Shown: positions 16,983 to 25,174, counted from the stretch's first letter. The stretch: 64,000 nt of DNA from DASPMP01 sp035758925 (GCA_035758925.1 DASTVV010000094.1:1-64000); one strand, 5' to 3'. Program-made: numbers and translations. The notes: generated by a model not told the origin, from the letters alone.

Positions 16983-17267
16983 GTGACGAATGCCGCCCCG
17001 GAGACGCCGGCCCACAACGCTTGGGCGTATATTGGTGTCGGTTGCGTCACGACCGTCGCCGGCTTCTTCGGGGGCGGCATGATCGGCGTCTTCGTCGGCT
17101 GGGTCGTCGGCCACGCCCGCCAGTGCGTGCCGCCGAAGGACAGCTTTCCGATTTGCGACTTTTTTCCGTACTGGATTACCGGGATGGTTCTTGGCGCGAT
17201 CCTGCTCCCCGCCGTCGCGATCACGCGACTCCGACAGAGCGATCACAGCCGTACGTCCACCGATTGA
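16983..17267 (+). CDS. Small inner-membrane protein of unknown function
   Basis: 94 residues starting at GTG 16983, ten bases after the E1beta stop. Two hydrophobic segments (AYIGVGCVTTVAGFFGGGMI and YWITGMVLGAILLPAVAI) flank a short loop with two cysteines (RQCVPPKDSFPICDFFP). It lies within the E1/E2 gene run, so it is co-transcribed, but nothing in the sequence links it to the dehydrogenase. No family recognised. Confidence 0.75.
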   Translation: MTNAAPETPAHNAWAYIGVGCVTTVAGFFGGGMIGVFVGWVVGHARQCVPPKDSFPICDFFPYWITGMVLGAILLPAVAITRLRQSDHSRTSTD

Positions 17268-17279
17268 GGAGGGATCACA

Positions 17280-18623
17280 GTGGCTCGCGTTGACGTAGTG
17301 ATGCCTCAGATGGGTGAATCCATCGCGGAAGGAACGCTGTCCAAGTGGCTCAAGAAGGTCGGCGACAGCGTGAAGCGTGACGAGCCCATCTTCGAGATCT
17401 CGACGGACAAGGTGGACGCGGAGATTCCGGCGCCCACGAGCGGGACGCTGGCGGAGATCCTCGTCCAGGAAGGTCAGACGGTTCCCGTCTCGACGGTCGT
17501 GGCGCGTCTGGAAACCGAAGTCGGTGCGGCGGTCGCTGCGCCGGCGCCGGCACCCGCGGCACCGGCGCCCGCACCGGCGAAGCCTGCACCCGCTGCACCC
17601 GCTGCACCCGCTGCACCGGCCAAAGCCGCCGTCGCAGCCGCGCCCGCGCCGGCGCCGGGTGCCCCTCGTCCGGCACCGCACGGCAACGGCGGGTCCTTCG
17701 AGGATCGGCTGCGCACCAAGTCGTCTCCCCTGGTCCGGAAGATCGCGGCAGAACACGGTGTCGAGATCGCCGGAATGCAGGGCTCCGGCATCGCCGGGCG
17801 CGTGACCAAGCGCGACATCATGCAGTATCTCGAGTCCGGCGCCGCGCCGATGGCGCGCCCGTCGATGCATGCCCCCGCCGGCGTCGACACCCATGGCGTC
17901 GACGTGCAGGCGTGGCCGGGCGACAAGCTCGAGACGATGTCGAAGATCCGGCAGCTCACCAGCGACCACATGGTGCTGGCGCGCCGGCATGCCGCGCACG
18001 TCACGTCGTTCTTCGAGATCGATCTCTCGCGGGTGGCGAAGCTGCGGCAGAAGATGCGCGCGACGTTCGAGGCTCAGACGGGGCAGAAGCTCACGTTCCT
18101 CCCGTTCATCATCCGCGTCGTCATCGATGCGCTCAAGAAGCATCCGGTGCTCAACGCGGCGCACACGCAGAACCAGATCATCTATCGCAGGCAGTACAAC
18201 ATCGGCATCGCCGTCGCGCTCGACTGGGGCCTCATCGTCCCGGTCATCAAGCAGGCCGATGATCTGTCACTTTCGGGACTCACGAAGTCGCTCAACGACC
18301 TCGCGGATCGCGCACGCACCAAGCGGCTCAAGCCGGACGAGGTGCAGGGCGCGACGTTCACCATCACGAATCCCGGGGTGTTCGGCTCGCTCGCCGGGAC
18401 GCCGATCATTCCCGCGGGCACGTCGGCCATCCTTGGCCTGGGCGCCATCGAAAAGCGGCCGAAGGTCGTCGCCGGCCCGGACGGCGAGGACGTGATCGCA
18501 ATTCGCACGTGCGCGTACTTCTCGCTCTCGTTCGACCATCGCATCGTCGATGGCGCGGACGCGGACAAGTTTCTGGCCGACGTGAAGCGTGGGCTCGAGA
18601 CATATCCGGAGGGCGAGAGCTGA
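17280..18623 (+). CDS. Dihydrolipoamide acyltransferase, E2 component of a 2-oxoacid dehydrogenase complex
   Basis: 447 residues from GTG 17280 behind GAGGAGGGA. Domain order: one lipoyl domain (residues 1-80; the lipoylated lysine is Lys44 in ISTDKVDAE), an Ala/Pro linker (about 80-135, partly encoded by CTGCACCCG repeats), the peripheral subunit-binding domain (about 145-182, SPLVRKIAAEHGV to GRVTKRDIMQYL), and the catalytic acyltransferase core ending with the DHRIVDG motif (His420, Asp424). It collects acyl groups from E1 and transfers them to CoA. Position after E1alpha/E1beta indicates branched-chain acyl groups, though succinyl or acetyl specificity cannot be excluded from sequence. 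Confidence 0.94.
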   Translation: MARVDVVMPQMGESIAEGTLSKWLKKVGDSVKRDEPIFEISTDKVDAEIPAPTSGTLAEILVQEGQTVPVSTVVARLETEVGAAVAAPAPAPAAPAPAPAKPAPAAPAAPAAPAKAAVAAAPAPAPGAPRPAPHGNGGSFEDRLRTKSSPLVRKIAAEHGVEIAGMQGSGIAGRVTKRDIMQYLESGAAPMARPSMHAPAGVDTHGVDVQAWPGDKLETMSKIRQLTSDHMVLARRHAAHVTSFFEIDLSRVAKLRQKMRATFEAQTGQKLTFLPFIIRVVIDALKKHPVLNAAHTQNQIIYRRQYNIGIAVALDWGLIVPVIKQADDLSLSGLTKSLNDLADRARTKRLKPDEVQGATFTITNPGVFGSLAGTPIIPAGTSAILGLGAIEKRPKVVAGPDGEDVIAIRTCAYFSLSFDHRIVDGADADKFLADVKRGLETYPEGES

Positions 18624-18625
18624 CC

Positions 18626-18886
18626 GTGGCCCGCGCTATCTCGATGCGGCACACCAATGTGCTGCCGCCCGATCGCGGCGCGTTTCGTGAGCGCGCCCGG
18701 CGACTCCGGTCGCACTACGAGGGCGCGGGCTGTCACTACTGGGTGTTCGAGGAGGAGTCGCTCGCCGGCGCCTACGTCGAGTTTTTCGAGGCGAACGACG
18801 TTGGCACGCTGAATACCGCGCATCGCGGAGCGCCGGCCGGCCAGGTGGATGCGGCGCGCACGTACATCGAGGTGGAGCTGAGCTGA
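18626..18886 (+). CDS. Small protein of unknown function
   Basis: 86 residues, taken from GTG 18626 three bases after the E2 stop; ATG 18644 is an alternative. Sequence is a mix of charged helix (GAFRERARRLRSHYEGAG) and strand-like segments (HYWVFEEESLAGAYVEFFEA, ARTYIEVEL), compact and without signal peptide. The pattern fits a small ferredoxin-like alpha/beta barrel fold of the ABM or dimeric type. Tight spacing with E2 and with the next gene (four bases) suggests co-transcription. Not recognised. Confidence 0.65.
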   Translation: MARAISMRHTNVLPPDRGAFRERARRLRSHYEGAGCHYWVFEEESLAGAYVEFFEANDVGTLNTAHRGAPAGQVDAARTYIEVELS

Positions 18887-18890
18887 GCAG

Positions 18891-19157
18891 ATGCCTACAC
18901 GAACGATGACCGTCGCCGGCAAGACGTGGCTGGTGTTCCCCTCGGGTCGCGTCACCCAGTACGACCGCGACGAGTTTGCGGTGCTGTTCGTGACGCACGC
19001 GGATGGCAAGCGCGTCGTTCGCGTGACGCGCTACTCACCACTCGGAGCGCGCTCGCGCGAGCGGTCGCTGGCGGAGATGCCGGACAGCGAGCTGCTGCGC
19101 TTGTTCGAAGCGTCCCAGCCGGGCGAGACGAGCCCCGAGGCGGATTACGCGTCGTGA
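18891..19157 (+). CDS. Small protein of unknown function
   Basis: 88 residues starting ATG 18891. Beta-rich N-terminal half (TMTVAGKTWLVFPSGRVTQY, EFAVLFVTHADGKRVVRVTRYSP) and a helical acidic C-terminal half (SLAEMPDSELLRLFEASQPGE). No signal peptide, membrane segment or known motif. Its stop overlaps the GTG start of the PHP gene (GTGA), so it is translationally coupled to it. Confidence 0.7.
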   Translation: MPTRTMTVAGKTWLVFPSGRVTQYDRDEFAVLFVTHADGKRVVRVTRYSPLGARSRERSLAEMPDSELLRLFEASQPGETSPEADYAS

Positions 19158-20026
19158 GTGATTCCTCGTTGGCGGGCGCGGAAAGGCTCGATGAGTTCGT
19201 GGATCTGCACATGCATTCCACGGCGTCGGATGGAGCGCTGCCTCCGGCGAAGGTGATCGCCGCGGCTCGTGCCGCTCGCCTTGGCGCCGTGTCGCTCACC
19301 GATCACGACACCACTGCTGGACTGGCGGAGGCGCGCGCGGCCGGCGCGCAACACGGCATACGCGTGATCAATGGCGTGGAGCTCAGCGCCGTGGAGGACG
19401 ATACCGAGACGCACATTCTCGGGCTTCACCTGAGCGAGCTCAATGAGCTGGAGCATCGACTGTCCGGCCTTCGGGAGATGCGCATGGGCAGGGCGATGCG
19501 CATGGTGGAGCGCCTGGAGTCACTCGGCGTGTCGATCACCTTCGAGGCGGTCCTCGCGCAGGCCGCTGGCGGCGCCGTCGGTCGTCCGCATGTCGCGCGC
19601 GCGCTCATCGCCGCCGGTCACGCCGGGGATTTTCGCGAGGCGTTCGAACGCTGGCTCGGGAATGGCAAGCCCGCGTTCGTCGCCAAGGACCGGCTGCCAC
19701 TGGCGGAAGCCATTGGACTGATTCGCCGGGCGGGCGGTCTCGCCATCCTCGCGCATCCCGGTTCGCAGGGCACGCGCGAACGCATCGCGGCCCTCGCGGC
19801 CCTCGGGCTGGACGGCGTCGAGGTGCTCCATCCGGGGCACAGCTGGGACGACGCGCAGCGACTCGACAGCCTCGCCGGGGAATTCGATCTCGTCCGAAGC
19901 GGCGGATCCGATTGGCACGGCAGCTCCGACGGATCCCGCTCGCTGGGGATGATGCGCGTGCCGTCCACGTGGCTGGCAGCGCAGGACGCACGCGTCGCCG
20001 CGCGGGGCTCGCGGCGCGTCGCGTGA
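19154..20026 (+). CDS. PHP-domain metal-dependent phosphoesterase (RNase AM/3',5'-nucleotide phosphatase-like)
   Basis: 290 residues from GTG 19154. The PHP metal ligands are visible: DLHMHSTASDG (His19, His21), LTDHDTTAG (His51, Asp52), ILAHPGSQG and the C-terminal GGSDWHGSS. The length and the inserted segment after HDTTAG match the YciV/TrpH group, enzymes that hydrolyse 3',5'-nucleoside bisphosphates and short 5'-phosphorylated RNA ends. Cytoplasmic. It overlaps the preceding small gene by four bases and is followed seven bases later by the SDR gene. Confidence 0.9.
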   Translation: MSDSSLAGAERLDEFVDLHMHSTASDGALPPAKVIAAARAARLGAVSLTDHDTTAGLAEARAAGAQHGIRVINGVELSAVEDDTETHILGLHLSELNELEHRLSGLREMRMGRAMRMVERLESLGVSITFEAVLAQAAGGAVGRPHVARALIAAGHAGDFREAFERWLGNGKPAFVAKDRLPLAEAIGLIRRAGGLAILAHPGSQGTRERIAALAALGLDGVEVLHPGHSWDDAQRLDSLAGEFDLVRSGGSDWHGSSDGSRSLGMMRVPSTWLAAQDARVAARGSRRVA

Positions 20027-20033
20027 AGCGCCT

Positions 20034-20768
20034 ATGGAACTGCGCGATAAGGTTGCGCTGGTCACTGGTGCCGGCAAGCGCGTCGGGCGAGCCCTGGCGC
20101 TCGCGCTCGCGGAGCGCGGCGCGACTCTAGCGGTCCACTACAACGAGACCGCCAAGGGCGCGCAGGAGGTCGTCGATGCGATCGCCGGCGGTACGCGCGG
20201 TCGCGCACAGGCGTTCGGTGGGGATCTCACCCGCGCGGAGGAACCGTCCCGCCTGATCCAGCGCGTGGTCGACGCGTACGGCACGCTCGACGTTCTGGTG
20301 AACTCCGCGGCGCTCATGGCTCGAACGCCGTTCGGCACGGTGGACCCGGCCGACTGGGATCGCATGTTCGCGCTCAACTTGCGCGCGCCGTTTCTCCTTT
20401 CGCAGGCCGCAGCGCCACACTTGAAGCGGTCGCGCGGGGTGATCATCAACATCGCGGACCTCTCTGCGTTCGAGACCTGGCCCGCGTACATCCCGCACGG
20501 GCTCACGAAGAGTGGCGTCGTCCACCTGACACGGTCCCTCGCCCACGTGCTCGCGCCGGAAGTGCGCGTCAATGGCATCGCGCCGGGAACGGTGCTGCTG
20601 CCCGAGAACTTCAGCGCCGCCGAAGCGGAGCATCTCCGGACCACGACCCCTTTGCAACGTCAGGGCACACCTGGCGACGTCGCCTCGGCGATGCTCTTCC
20701 TCCTCGACGCCGAATACATTACCGGGGAGACGATCATCGTTGACGGTGGGCGGCACGTTCGCCGCTAG
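20034..20768 (+). CDS. Short-chain dehydrogenase/reductase, pteridine-reductase-like, with His at the catalytic Tyr position
   Basis: 244 residues. Rossmann cofactor motif TGAGKRVGRALALAL, NSAA at residues 90-93, and Asn115. Like the FolM/PTR1 group, it has Asp (Asp142) where classical SDRs have the catalytic Ser. In the Y-x3-K motif the Lys is Lys159, but the residue four before it is His155 (AYIPHGLTK) instead of Tyr; the nearest Tyr is Tyr152. Pteridine reductases reduce dihydrobiopterin or dihydrofolate with NADPH. Without the Tyr, activity may be altered. The C-terminal ITGETIIVDGG is standard. Confidence 0.87.
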   Translation: MELRDKVALVTGAGKRVGRALALALAERGATLAVHYNETAKGAQEVVDAIAGGTRGRAQAFGGDLTRAEEPSRLIQRVVDAYGTLDVLVNSAALMARTPFGTVDPADWDRMFALNLRAPFLLSQAAAPHLKRSRGVIINIADLSAFETWPAYIPHGLTKSGVVHLTRSLAHVLAPEVRVNGIAPGTVLLPENFSAAEAEHLRTTTPLQRQGTPGDVASAMLFLLDAEYITGETIIVDGGRHVRR

Positions 20769-20779
20769 AGAGGCACGCC

Positions 20780-21769
20780 TTGGGCAAAACGTTCGAGCAT
20801 GAAGTCGTGATCATCGGGGCCGGTCCGGCCGGCATGTGCGCCGCCATGTACGCGGGTCGTGCGATGCTGGACGCCGTGGTCCTCGAGCGCGGATTGCCGG
20901 GAGGCGAGCTGCTGAACACGGAGCTCGTCGAAGACTATCCCGGCTTCGAGCACATCCTCGGCCGCGAGCTCGCGGACAAGTTCGCGGACCACGCGGCCAA
21001 GTTCGGCGCCAAGTTCAAGAACGGCGTGACCGTCACCACGCTGCGCAAGCGCGACGACGGAATGTTCGAGACCATCACCGACGAGGGCGATGTCTATCTC
21101 TCGCCCACCGCGATCATCACGGCCGGTGGCACGCCGGTGAAGCTCGGCATTCCCGGGGAACTCGAGTACGCCGGCAAGGGCGTCTCGTACTGCGCGATTT
21201 GCGATGGCGCATTTTTCCGCAATCAGACGATCGCGGTGGTTGGCGGTGGCGACGCCGCGGCGGAGGAATCGGACTTTCTCACGCGGTACGCCAGCAAGGT
21301 CTACCTCATCCATCGGCGCGACGAGCTGCGTGCGTCGAAAATCCTGCAACAGCGAGTCTTCGAGAACGACAAGATCGAGCCGATCTGGGACACGGTCGTC
21401 GAACGCGTGGATGCGAATGGCGACGGTCTCGTCAACAGCCTCCGCCTCCGCCACGTGACGACGGGCTCGATGCGCGATCTCCCGGCGACGGGACTGTTCG
21501 TCTTCATCGGCTTTCGTCCCAATACGGGCATCATCGACGGCCACGTCGACCACGACGACATGGGGTATTTGCTCACCGATACCAACATGCAGACGAGCAT
21601 CCCCGGCCTGTTTGCGGCGGGCGACGTGCGCGCCCAGCTCACCCGTCAGGTCACCACCGCGGTCGGTGACGCCACGACGGCCGCGATCGCCGCTGAGAAG
21701 TACCTCAAGGGTCTGCGCGATGGCCAGCGCGTGCCGAAGATCGAAGGCACCGGAGGCTACACGGCGTGA
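20780..21769 (+). CDS. trxB: Thioredoxin reductase
   Basis: 329 residues from TTG 20780, with an AGAGAGG ribosome site. FAD motif IIGAGPAGMCAAMYAGR, redox pair Cys138-Ala-Ile-Cys141 followed by DGAFF, NADPH domain VVGGGDAAAEES with HRRDELRASK (the His-Arg-Arg that binds the NADPH 2'-phosphate), and C-terminal GLFAAGDVRAQLTRQVTTAVGDA. It reduces thioredoxin with NADPH. The usual pair is CATC; Ile for Thr is a common minor variant. The stop overlaps the next gene (GTGA). Confidence 0.95.
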   Translation: MGKTFEHEVVIIGAGPAGMCAAMYAGRAMLDAVVLERGLPGGELLNTELVEDYPGFEHILGRELADKFADHAAKFGAKFKNGVTVTTLRKRDDGMFETITDEGDVYLSPTAIITAGGTPVKLGIPGELEYAGKGVSYCAICDGAFFRNQTIAVVGGGDAAAEESDFLTRYASKVYLIHRRDELRASKILQQRVFENDKIEPIWDTVVERVDANGDGLVNSLRLRHVTTGSMRDLPATGLFVFIGFRPNTGIIDGHVDHDDMGYLLTDTNMQTSIPGLFAAGDVRAQLTRQVTTAVGDATTAAIAAEKYLKGLRDGQRVPKIEGTGGYTA

Positions 21770-22395
21770 AGATCGAGTGGGTGACTGTCGGTCCCTTTCA
21801 GGAGAACAGTTACCTGCTCAGCGATCCTGACTCGGGCAGCGGAGTCCTCATCGACCCGGGCGACGAGGCCGCGCGGATCATCCGCATGGTAGAGAAGGCC
21901 GGTGCGATGCCCGACGCGATCTGGCTGACCCACGCCCATCTCGATCACATCGGCGCCATATCTGAAATCAGGGGTCGATGGGACGTGCCGGTCTACTTGC
22001 ATCCCAGCGATCTCGCACTCTATCGTCGGGCCGCCCAACAAGCGGAGGTCTACGGCTTCGCGTTCGAACAGCCCGCCGATCCGGACCGCGAGCTTGCCGA
22101 CGCTGACCAGCTCCAGCTGGGCGCGCACACGGTTCGCGTCCTGCACACCCCGGGGCACTCGCCGGGCCACGTGGTGTTTCTTGCCGACGGGCTGATGGTG
22201 GGCGGCGACCTGCTGTTTTCAGGATCGATCGGCCGTACCGATCTGCCGTTCTCAAATCCGAGAGAAATGGAGACGTCGCTCGCCAAGATCGCGACGCTCG
22301 ATCCCGAGATTGTCGTCTATCCGGGCCACGGGCCGCCGACCAGCATCGGCACCGAGCTGGCCACGAATCCATATTTGAATCTGAACGAGCGTTGA
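21766..22395 (+). CDS. MBL-fold metallo-hydrolase (YcbL/glyoxalase II-like)
   Basis: 209 residues from GTG 21766. The metal site THAHLDH (His56, His58, Asp60, His61) and later TPGHSPGHVV and YPGHGPPTS are those of the glyoxalase II branch of the metallo-beta-lactamase fold. It lacks the C-terminal glutathione-binding domain of true GloB, like the single-domain YcbL group, so the substrate is probably another thioester. Coupled to trxB by a four-base overlap. Confidence 0.9.
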   Translation: MKIEWVTVGPFQENSYLLSDPDSGSGVLIDPGDEAARIIRMVEKAGAMPDAIWLTHAHLDHIGAISEIRGRWDVPVYLHPSDLALYRRAAQQAEVYGFAFEQPADPDRELADADQLQLGAHTVRVLHTPGHSPGHVVFLADGLMVGGDLLFSGSIGRTDLPFSNPREMETSLAKIATLDPEIVVYPGHGPPTSIGTELATNPYLNLNER

Positions 22396-22444
22396 CCGGT
22401 GGCGCGGCCAAGACCGCGACCGGCGACTCACCGAGGAGATCCAC

Positions 22445-23872
22445 ATGACGTCCAGCCATCGCATCGAAAAGGACCCGCTGGGAGAAAAGCAGGTCCCGCA
22501 CAACGCCTTCTATGGCGTGCAAACCGTGCGTGCGCTCGAGAATTTTCCGATCAGCGGCCTGCGTCCGCAGGAACCGTTCGTCATCGCGCAGGTCTGGATC
22601 AAGAAGGCCGCCGCGCTCACCCACAAGGAGACCGGCCGGCTCGATCCCAAGATCGCGGACGCGATCATCGCGGCGGCGGATGAGGTGCTCGCGGGCAAGC
22701 ATCGCGACGAGTTCGTCGTGGACCCGTACCAGGCTGGTGCTGGCACGTCCCACAACATGAACGTCAACGAGGTGCTGGCGAATCGCGCGAGCGAGATACT
22801 CGGCGGCAATCGTGGCGAGTACAAGGCGGTGCATCCGAACGACCACGTGAACATGGCGCAGAGCACCAACGACACGATTCCAACGAACATCCGGCTGGCG
22901 TGTCTGGCGCAGCTGCAACCATTCGTCACGTCATTCAAGACACTCGAGGATGCGCTGGCGAAGAAAGCGGTCGAATTCGACGACGTCGTGAAAGCGGGCC
23001 GCACGCACCTGCAGGACGCGATGCCCATTCGGTTGGGGCAGGAATTCAAGGCGTACGCCGGTTCCATCAACCGTGGCGTGCGCCGCGTCGTGGATGCCGC
23101 GGACTATCTGCGCGACCTGGGTATCGGCGGGAGTGCCGTCGGGACTGGCGTCACGGTCGAAAAGGAATACCCGGCGCTGATGAACAAGTACCTGAAGCAG
23201 ATCACCGGTCTCGATCTCCGCGTCGGCGCGGATCGCATCCAGCTGATGCAGAGCATGGGCGACGTGGCCGGGTTCAGCGCCGCGTTGCGCGTGCTCGCAC
23301 TCGATCTCAGCAAGATCGCCAGCGACCTACGGTTGATGGCGATGGGGCCGCGCACCGGCATCGACGAAATCCGCCTGCCTGCGGTGCAGCCGGGTTCCTC
23401 GATCATGCCGGGGAAGGTGAATCCGTCCATTCCGGAGATGGTCAATCAGGTCTGCTTCCAGGTCATCGGGTGCGACACGACCGTGGCGATCGCCGCCGAG
23501 CATGGGCAGCTGGAGCTCAACGTGATGATGCCGATCATCGCGTTCAACGTGCTGCTTTCGATGCGAATCCTCTCGAATGCGGCGCGCGTCTTCGCCGAGA
23601 AGTGTGTGAACGGCATCGAGGCCAACCGCGAGATGAACGAGTACTGGGTCGAGCGCTCCGCGGCGCTCGCGACCGCGCTCGCGCCGCAGATCGGCTACGC
23701 CCGCGCCGCCGAGATCAGCAAGCGTTCCGTCAAGGAGGGCATCCTGATCCGGGACTTGGTGAAGAAGGAGGGTGTCCTTCCCGACGATCAGATCGACGAA
23801 GTGCTGGACCTCAAGAAGATGACCGAGATCGGCGTCCCCGGCGGCGCGCACGGCGCAGTCGCCGCCGGCTGA
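22445..23872 (+). CDS. aspA: Aspartate ammonia-lyase
   Basis: 475 residues, ATG 22445 behind GAGGAG. The fumarase/aspartase superfamily signature GSSIMPGKVNPSIPE is intact, and the N-terminus (HRIEKDPLGEKQVPHNAFYG) and the segment QVIGCDTTVAIAAEHGQLELNVM match aspartase better than class II fumarase. It converts aspartate to fumarate and ammonia in the cytoplasm. The coding region ends four bases before an 8-bp tandem array. Argininosuccinate lyase and fumarase are less likely given these segments. Confidence 0.93.
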   Translation: MTSSHRIEKDPLGEKQVPHNAFYGVQTVRALENFPISGLRPQEPFVIAQVWIKKAAALTHKETGRLDPKIADAIIAAADEVLAGKHRDEFVVDPYQAGAGTSHNMNVNEVLANRASEILGGNRGEYKAVHPNDHVNMAQSTNDTIPTNIRLACLAQLQPFVTSFKTLEDALAKKAVEFDDVVKAGRTHLQDAMPIRLGQEFKAYAGSINRGVRRVVDAADYLRDLGIGGSAVGTGVTVEKEYPALMNKYLKQITGLDLRVGADRIQLMQSMGDVAGFSAALRVLALDLSKIASDLRLMAMGPRTGIDEIRLPAVQPGSSIMPGKVNPSIPEMVNQVCFQVIGCDTTVAIAAEHGQLELNVMMPIIAFNVLLSMRILSNAARVFAEKCVNGIEANREMNEYWVERSAALATALAPQIGYARAAEISKRSVKEGILIRDLVKKEGVLPDDQIDEVLDLKKMTEIGVPGGAHGAVAAG

Positions 23873-23875
23873 CGG

Positions 23876-23953
23876 AACCCGTCAACCCGTCAACCCGTCA
23901 ACCCGTCAACCCGTCAACCCGTCAACCCGTCAACCCGTCAACCCGTCAACCCG
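23876..23953. repeat. 8-bp tandem repeat array (unit AACCCGTC, about 9.75 copies)
   Basis: Nine perfect copies (23876-23947) plus six further bases form an uninterrupted array starting four bases after the aspA stop. On the minus strand the unit reads GACGGGTT. The perfection suggests recent slippage expansion. Degenerate versions of the same octamer form hairpins at 1085-1133 and 29157-29213. There are no spacers, so it is not CRISPR. The array occupies most of the gap before the Rrf2 gene and its length may vary between strains. Confidence 0.95.
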
Positions 23954-23997
23954 CTTCTGTCCTTGTTGATTTCGTCGCGTCTCCCTATCGTCCACGT

Positions 23998-24492
23998 GTG
24001 CGCATAACCACACTCGCGGAATACGGCGTCATCTGTGCGCTCCACCTGGCCAAGCGGGTTGGAGAGGGTCCGGTGACCGGTCGGGACATCGCGGAGCGCG
24101 AGCGTCTGCCGGTGGACTACGTGGAACAGATCCTCATCCGGTTGCGGCGCGCTGGCATTGTGGCGAGCACGCGCGGCGCGCATGGCGGGTACAAGCTGGC
24201 CCGCGATCCGCGCGAGGTCTCTGTGCGAGACGTCATCGCCGCGTCGGAGTTGCAGACCTTCGACCTGCACTGCGTGTCGCACCCGGTCGAGGAGGAGCGC
24301 TGTTCCGCGTCGCACGCGTGCAGCATCCGTCCCGTGTGGGTGATGTTGCAGCAGAGAATCGATGCCGTGCTCGACGGCGTTCGCCTGTCCGACCTCCTGT
24401 TCGAGGAGAGTGAGGTGCGCGAGCGCGTCGGCCTGACGGCCAGAGAAGCACCGGCCGGCCCGCGAGGGCTCCCGGTTCTTCAGTTGCGCTGA
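23998..24492 (+). CDS. Rrf2-family transcriptional regulator with three cysteines
   Basis: 164 residues from GTG 23998 (RITTLAEYGVICALHLA). The winged-helix DNA-binding region shows the Rrf2 features DYVEQILIRLRRAGIV and STRGAHGGYKLAR. Cys92, Cys102 and Cys108 correspond in place to the three Fe-S ligands of IscR (Cys92, 98, 104), with a longer first gap, so it may sense an Fe-S cluster, redox state or nitric oxide. The C-terminal tail after residue 130 is longer than in IscR. No isc/suf gene follows; its targets are unknown. It lies just after the octamer array. Confidence 0.88.
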   Translation: MRITTLAEYGVICALHLAKRVGEGPVTGRDIAERERLPVDYVEQILIRLRRAGIVASTRGAHGGYKLARDPREVSVRDVIAASELQTFDLHCVSHPVEEERCSASHACSIRPVWVMLQQRIDAVLDGVRLSDLLFEESEVRERVGLTAREAPAGPRGLPVLQLR

Positions 24493-24505
24493 CGGCGAGG
24501 CGCGG

Positions 24506-25066
24506 GTGGCGCTCTTCAAGCGGTGGCTCGCGGCGCGCCAGCTACAGCGCAAAGCGGGTCAGTTCGTCACCGGCCTGCTGGCCGAGCCGTCTACCGACGA
24601 TACCGTCTGGCTGGCGCGCGTAGCGACGAAAGGCGATGAGGATCACGCGTGCTGGGAGCTGCGATATGCACGTCGCGCCATCGGCCTGCTGGTCGCACAA
24701 CGCGACGCACTGGACGATCGCACCAGCTCGCTCGTCGCGCGTGCGCTGAGCGGTGCGTTCGAGCGCGACGATCGCATTGATCGCGAGCGGCGGGACCTGG
24801 CCGAGCGGCAATTCAACGCGCGCCTCAGCGCGTACCGCGACGCGCTCGGCGCGCGCGTGGCCGACTCGGCGGTTCGCCTGGGGCAGACTCTGCTGGCGTT
24901 CGCCGGCGGCTCGTTCCGCGACGTCGACGACAACGTGCGCCGCGCTGGCGAGGTCATCAGCGGCTACGAGGAGGAGGCACACGAGTCGCTGCGAGCCGTG
25001 TTCGGCTCAGCGGCGCTCCCGGAACACGTGCCGCCGTCGGCGTGGACGCGCGGCGCGGCCACCTGA
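24506..25066 (+). CDS. Helical protein of unknown function
   Basis: 186 residues from GTG 24506, 13 bases after the Rrf2 stop. Almost entirely charged amphipathic helix (RDALDDRTSSLVARALSGAF, RERRDLAERQFNARLSAYRD), with no signal peptide or membrane segment, so probably a cytoplasmic coiled-coil or helical bundle. No motif recognised. It may be co-transcribed with the regulator. The gene ends 14 bases before the convergent tRNA-Leu. Confidence 0.7.
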   Translation: MALFKRWLAARQLQRKAGQFVTGLLAEPSTDDTVWLARVATKGDEDHACWELRYARRAIGLLVAQRDALDDRTSSLVARALSGAFERDDRIDRERRDLAERQFNARLSAYRDALGARVADSAVRLGQTLLAFAGGSFRDVDDNVRRAGEVISGYEEEAHESLRAVFGSAALPEHVPPSAWTRGAAT

Positions 25067-25080
25067 CGAGGGACCCGCAG

Positions 25081-25164
25081 TGCCGAAGGGGGGACTCGAA
25101 CCCCCACGGGCTATCGCCCACTGCGCCCTGAACGCAGCGCGTCTACCAATTCCACCACTTCGGC
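25081..25164 (-). tRNA. tRNA-Leu (anticodon CAG)
   Basis: Read on the minus strand the 5' GCCGAAG pairs with 3' CTTCGGC to form the acceptor stem, with discriminator A. The D-arm is AATTGGTAGAC, the anticodon stem CTGCG/CGCAG encloses TTCAGGG (anticodon CAG), the variable arm is the long type II form, and the T-arm reads GGGGGTTCGAGTCCCCC. CCA is not encoded. It reads codon CUG, the most used Leu codon in this GC-rich DNA. Confidence 0.97.
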
Positions 25165-25174
25165 GGGGAGAAGC

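Noticed and set aside
17577..17615. CTGCACCCG repeats in the E2 gene as a mobile or regulatory repeat
   Set aside because: They encode the Ala/Pro linker expected between E2 domains; ordinary low-complexity coding.
23876..23953. Possible CRISPR array
   Set aside because: The repeat unit is 8 bases with no spacers and no cas genes in the window.
22900..24492. An open frame running from inside aspA through the octamer array into the Rrf2 gene, giving VNPSTRQP repeats
   Set aside because: The upstream part is in the wrong phase for aspA, and Rrf2 proteins begin at the RITTLAEYG segment. The GTG at 23998 fits that.
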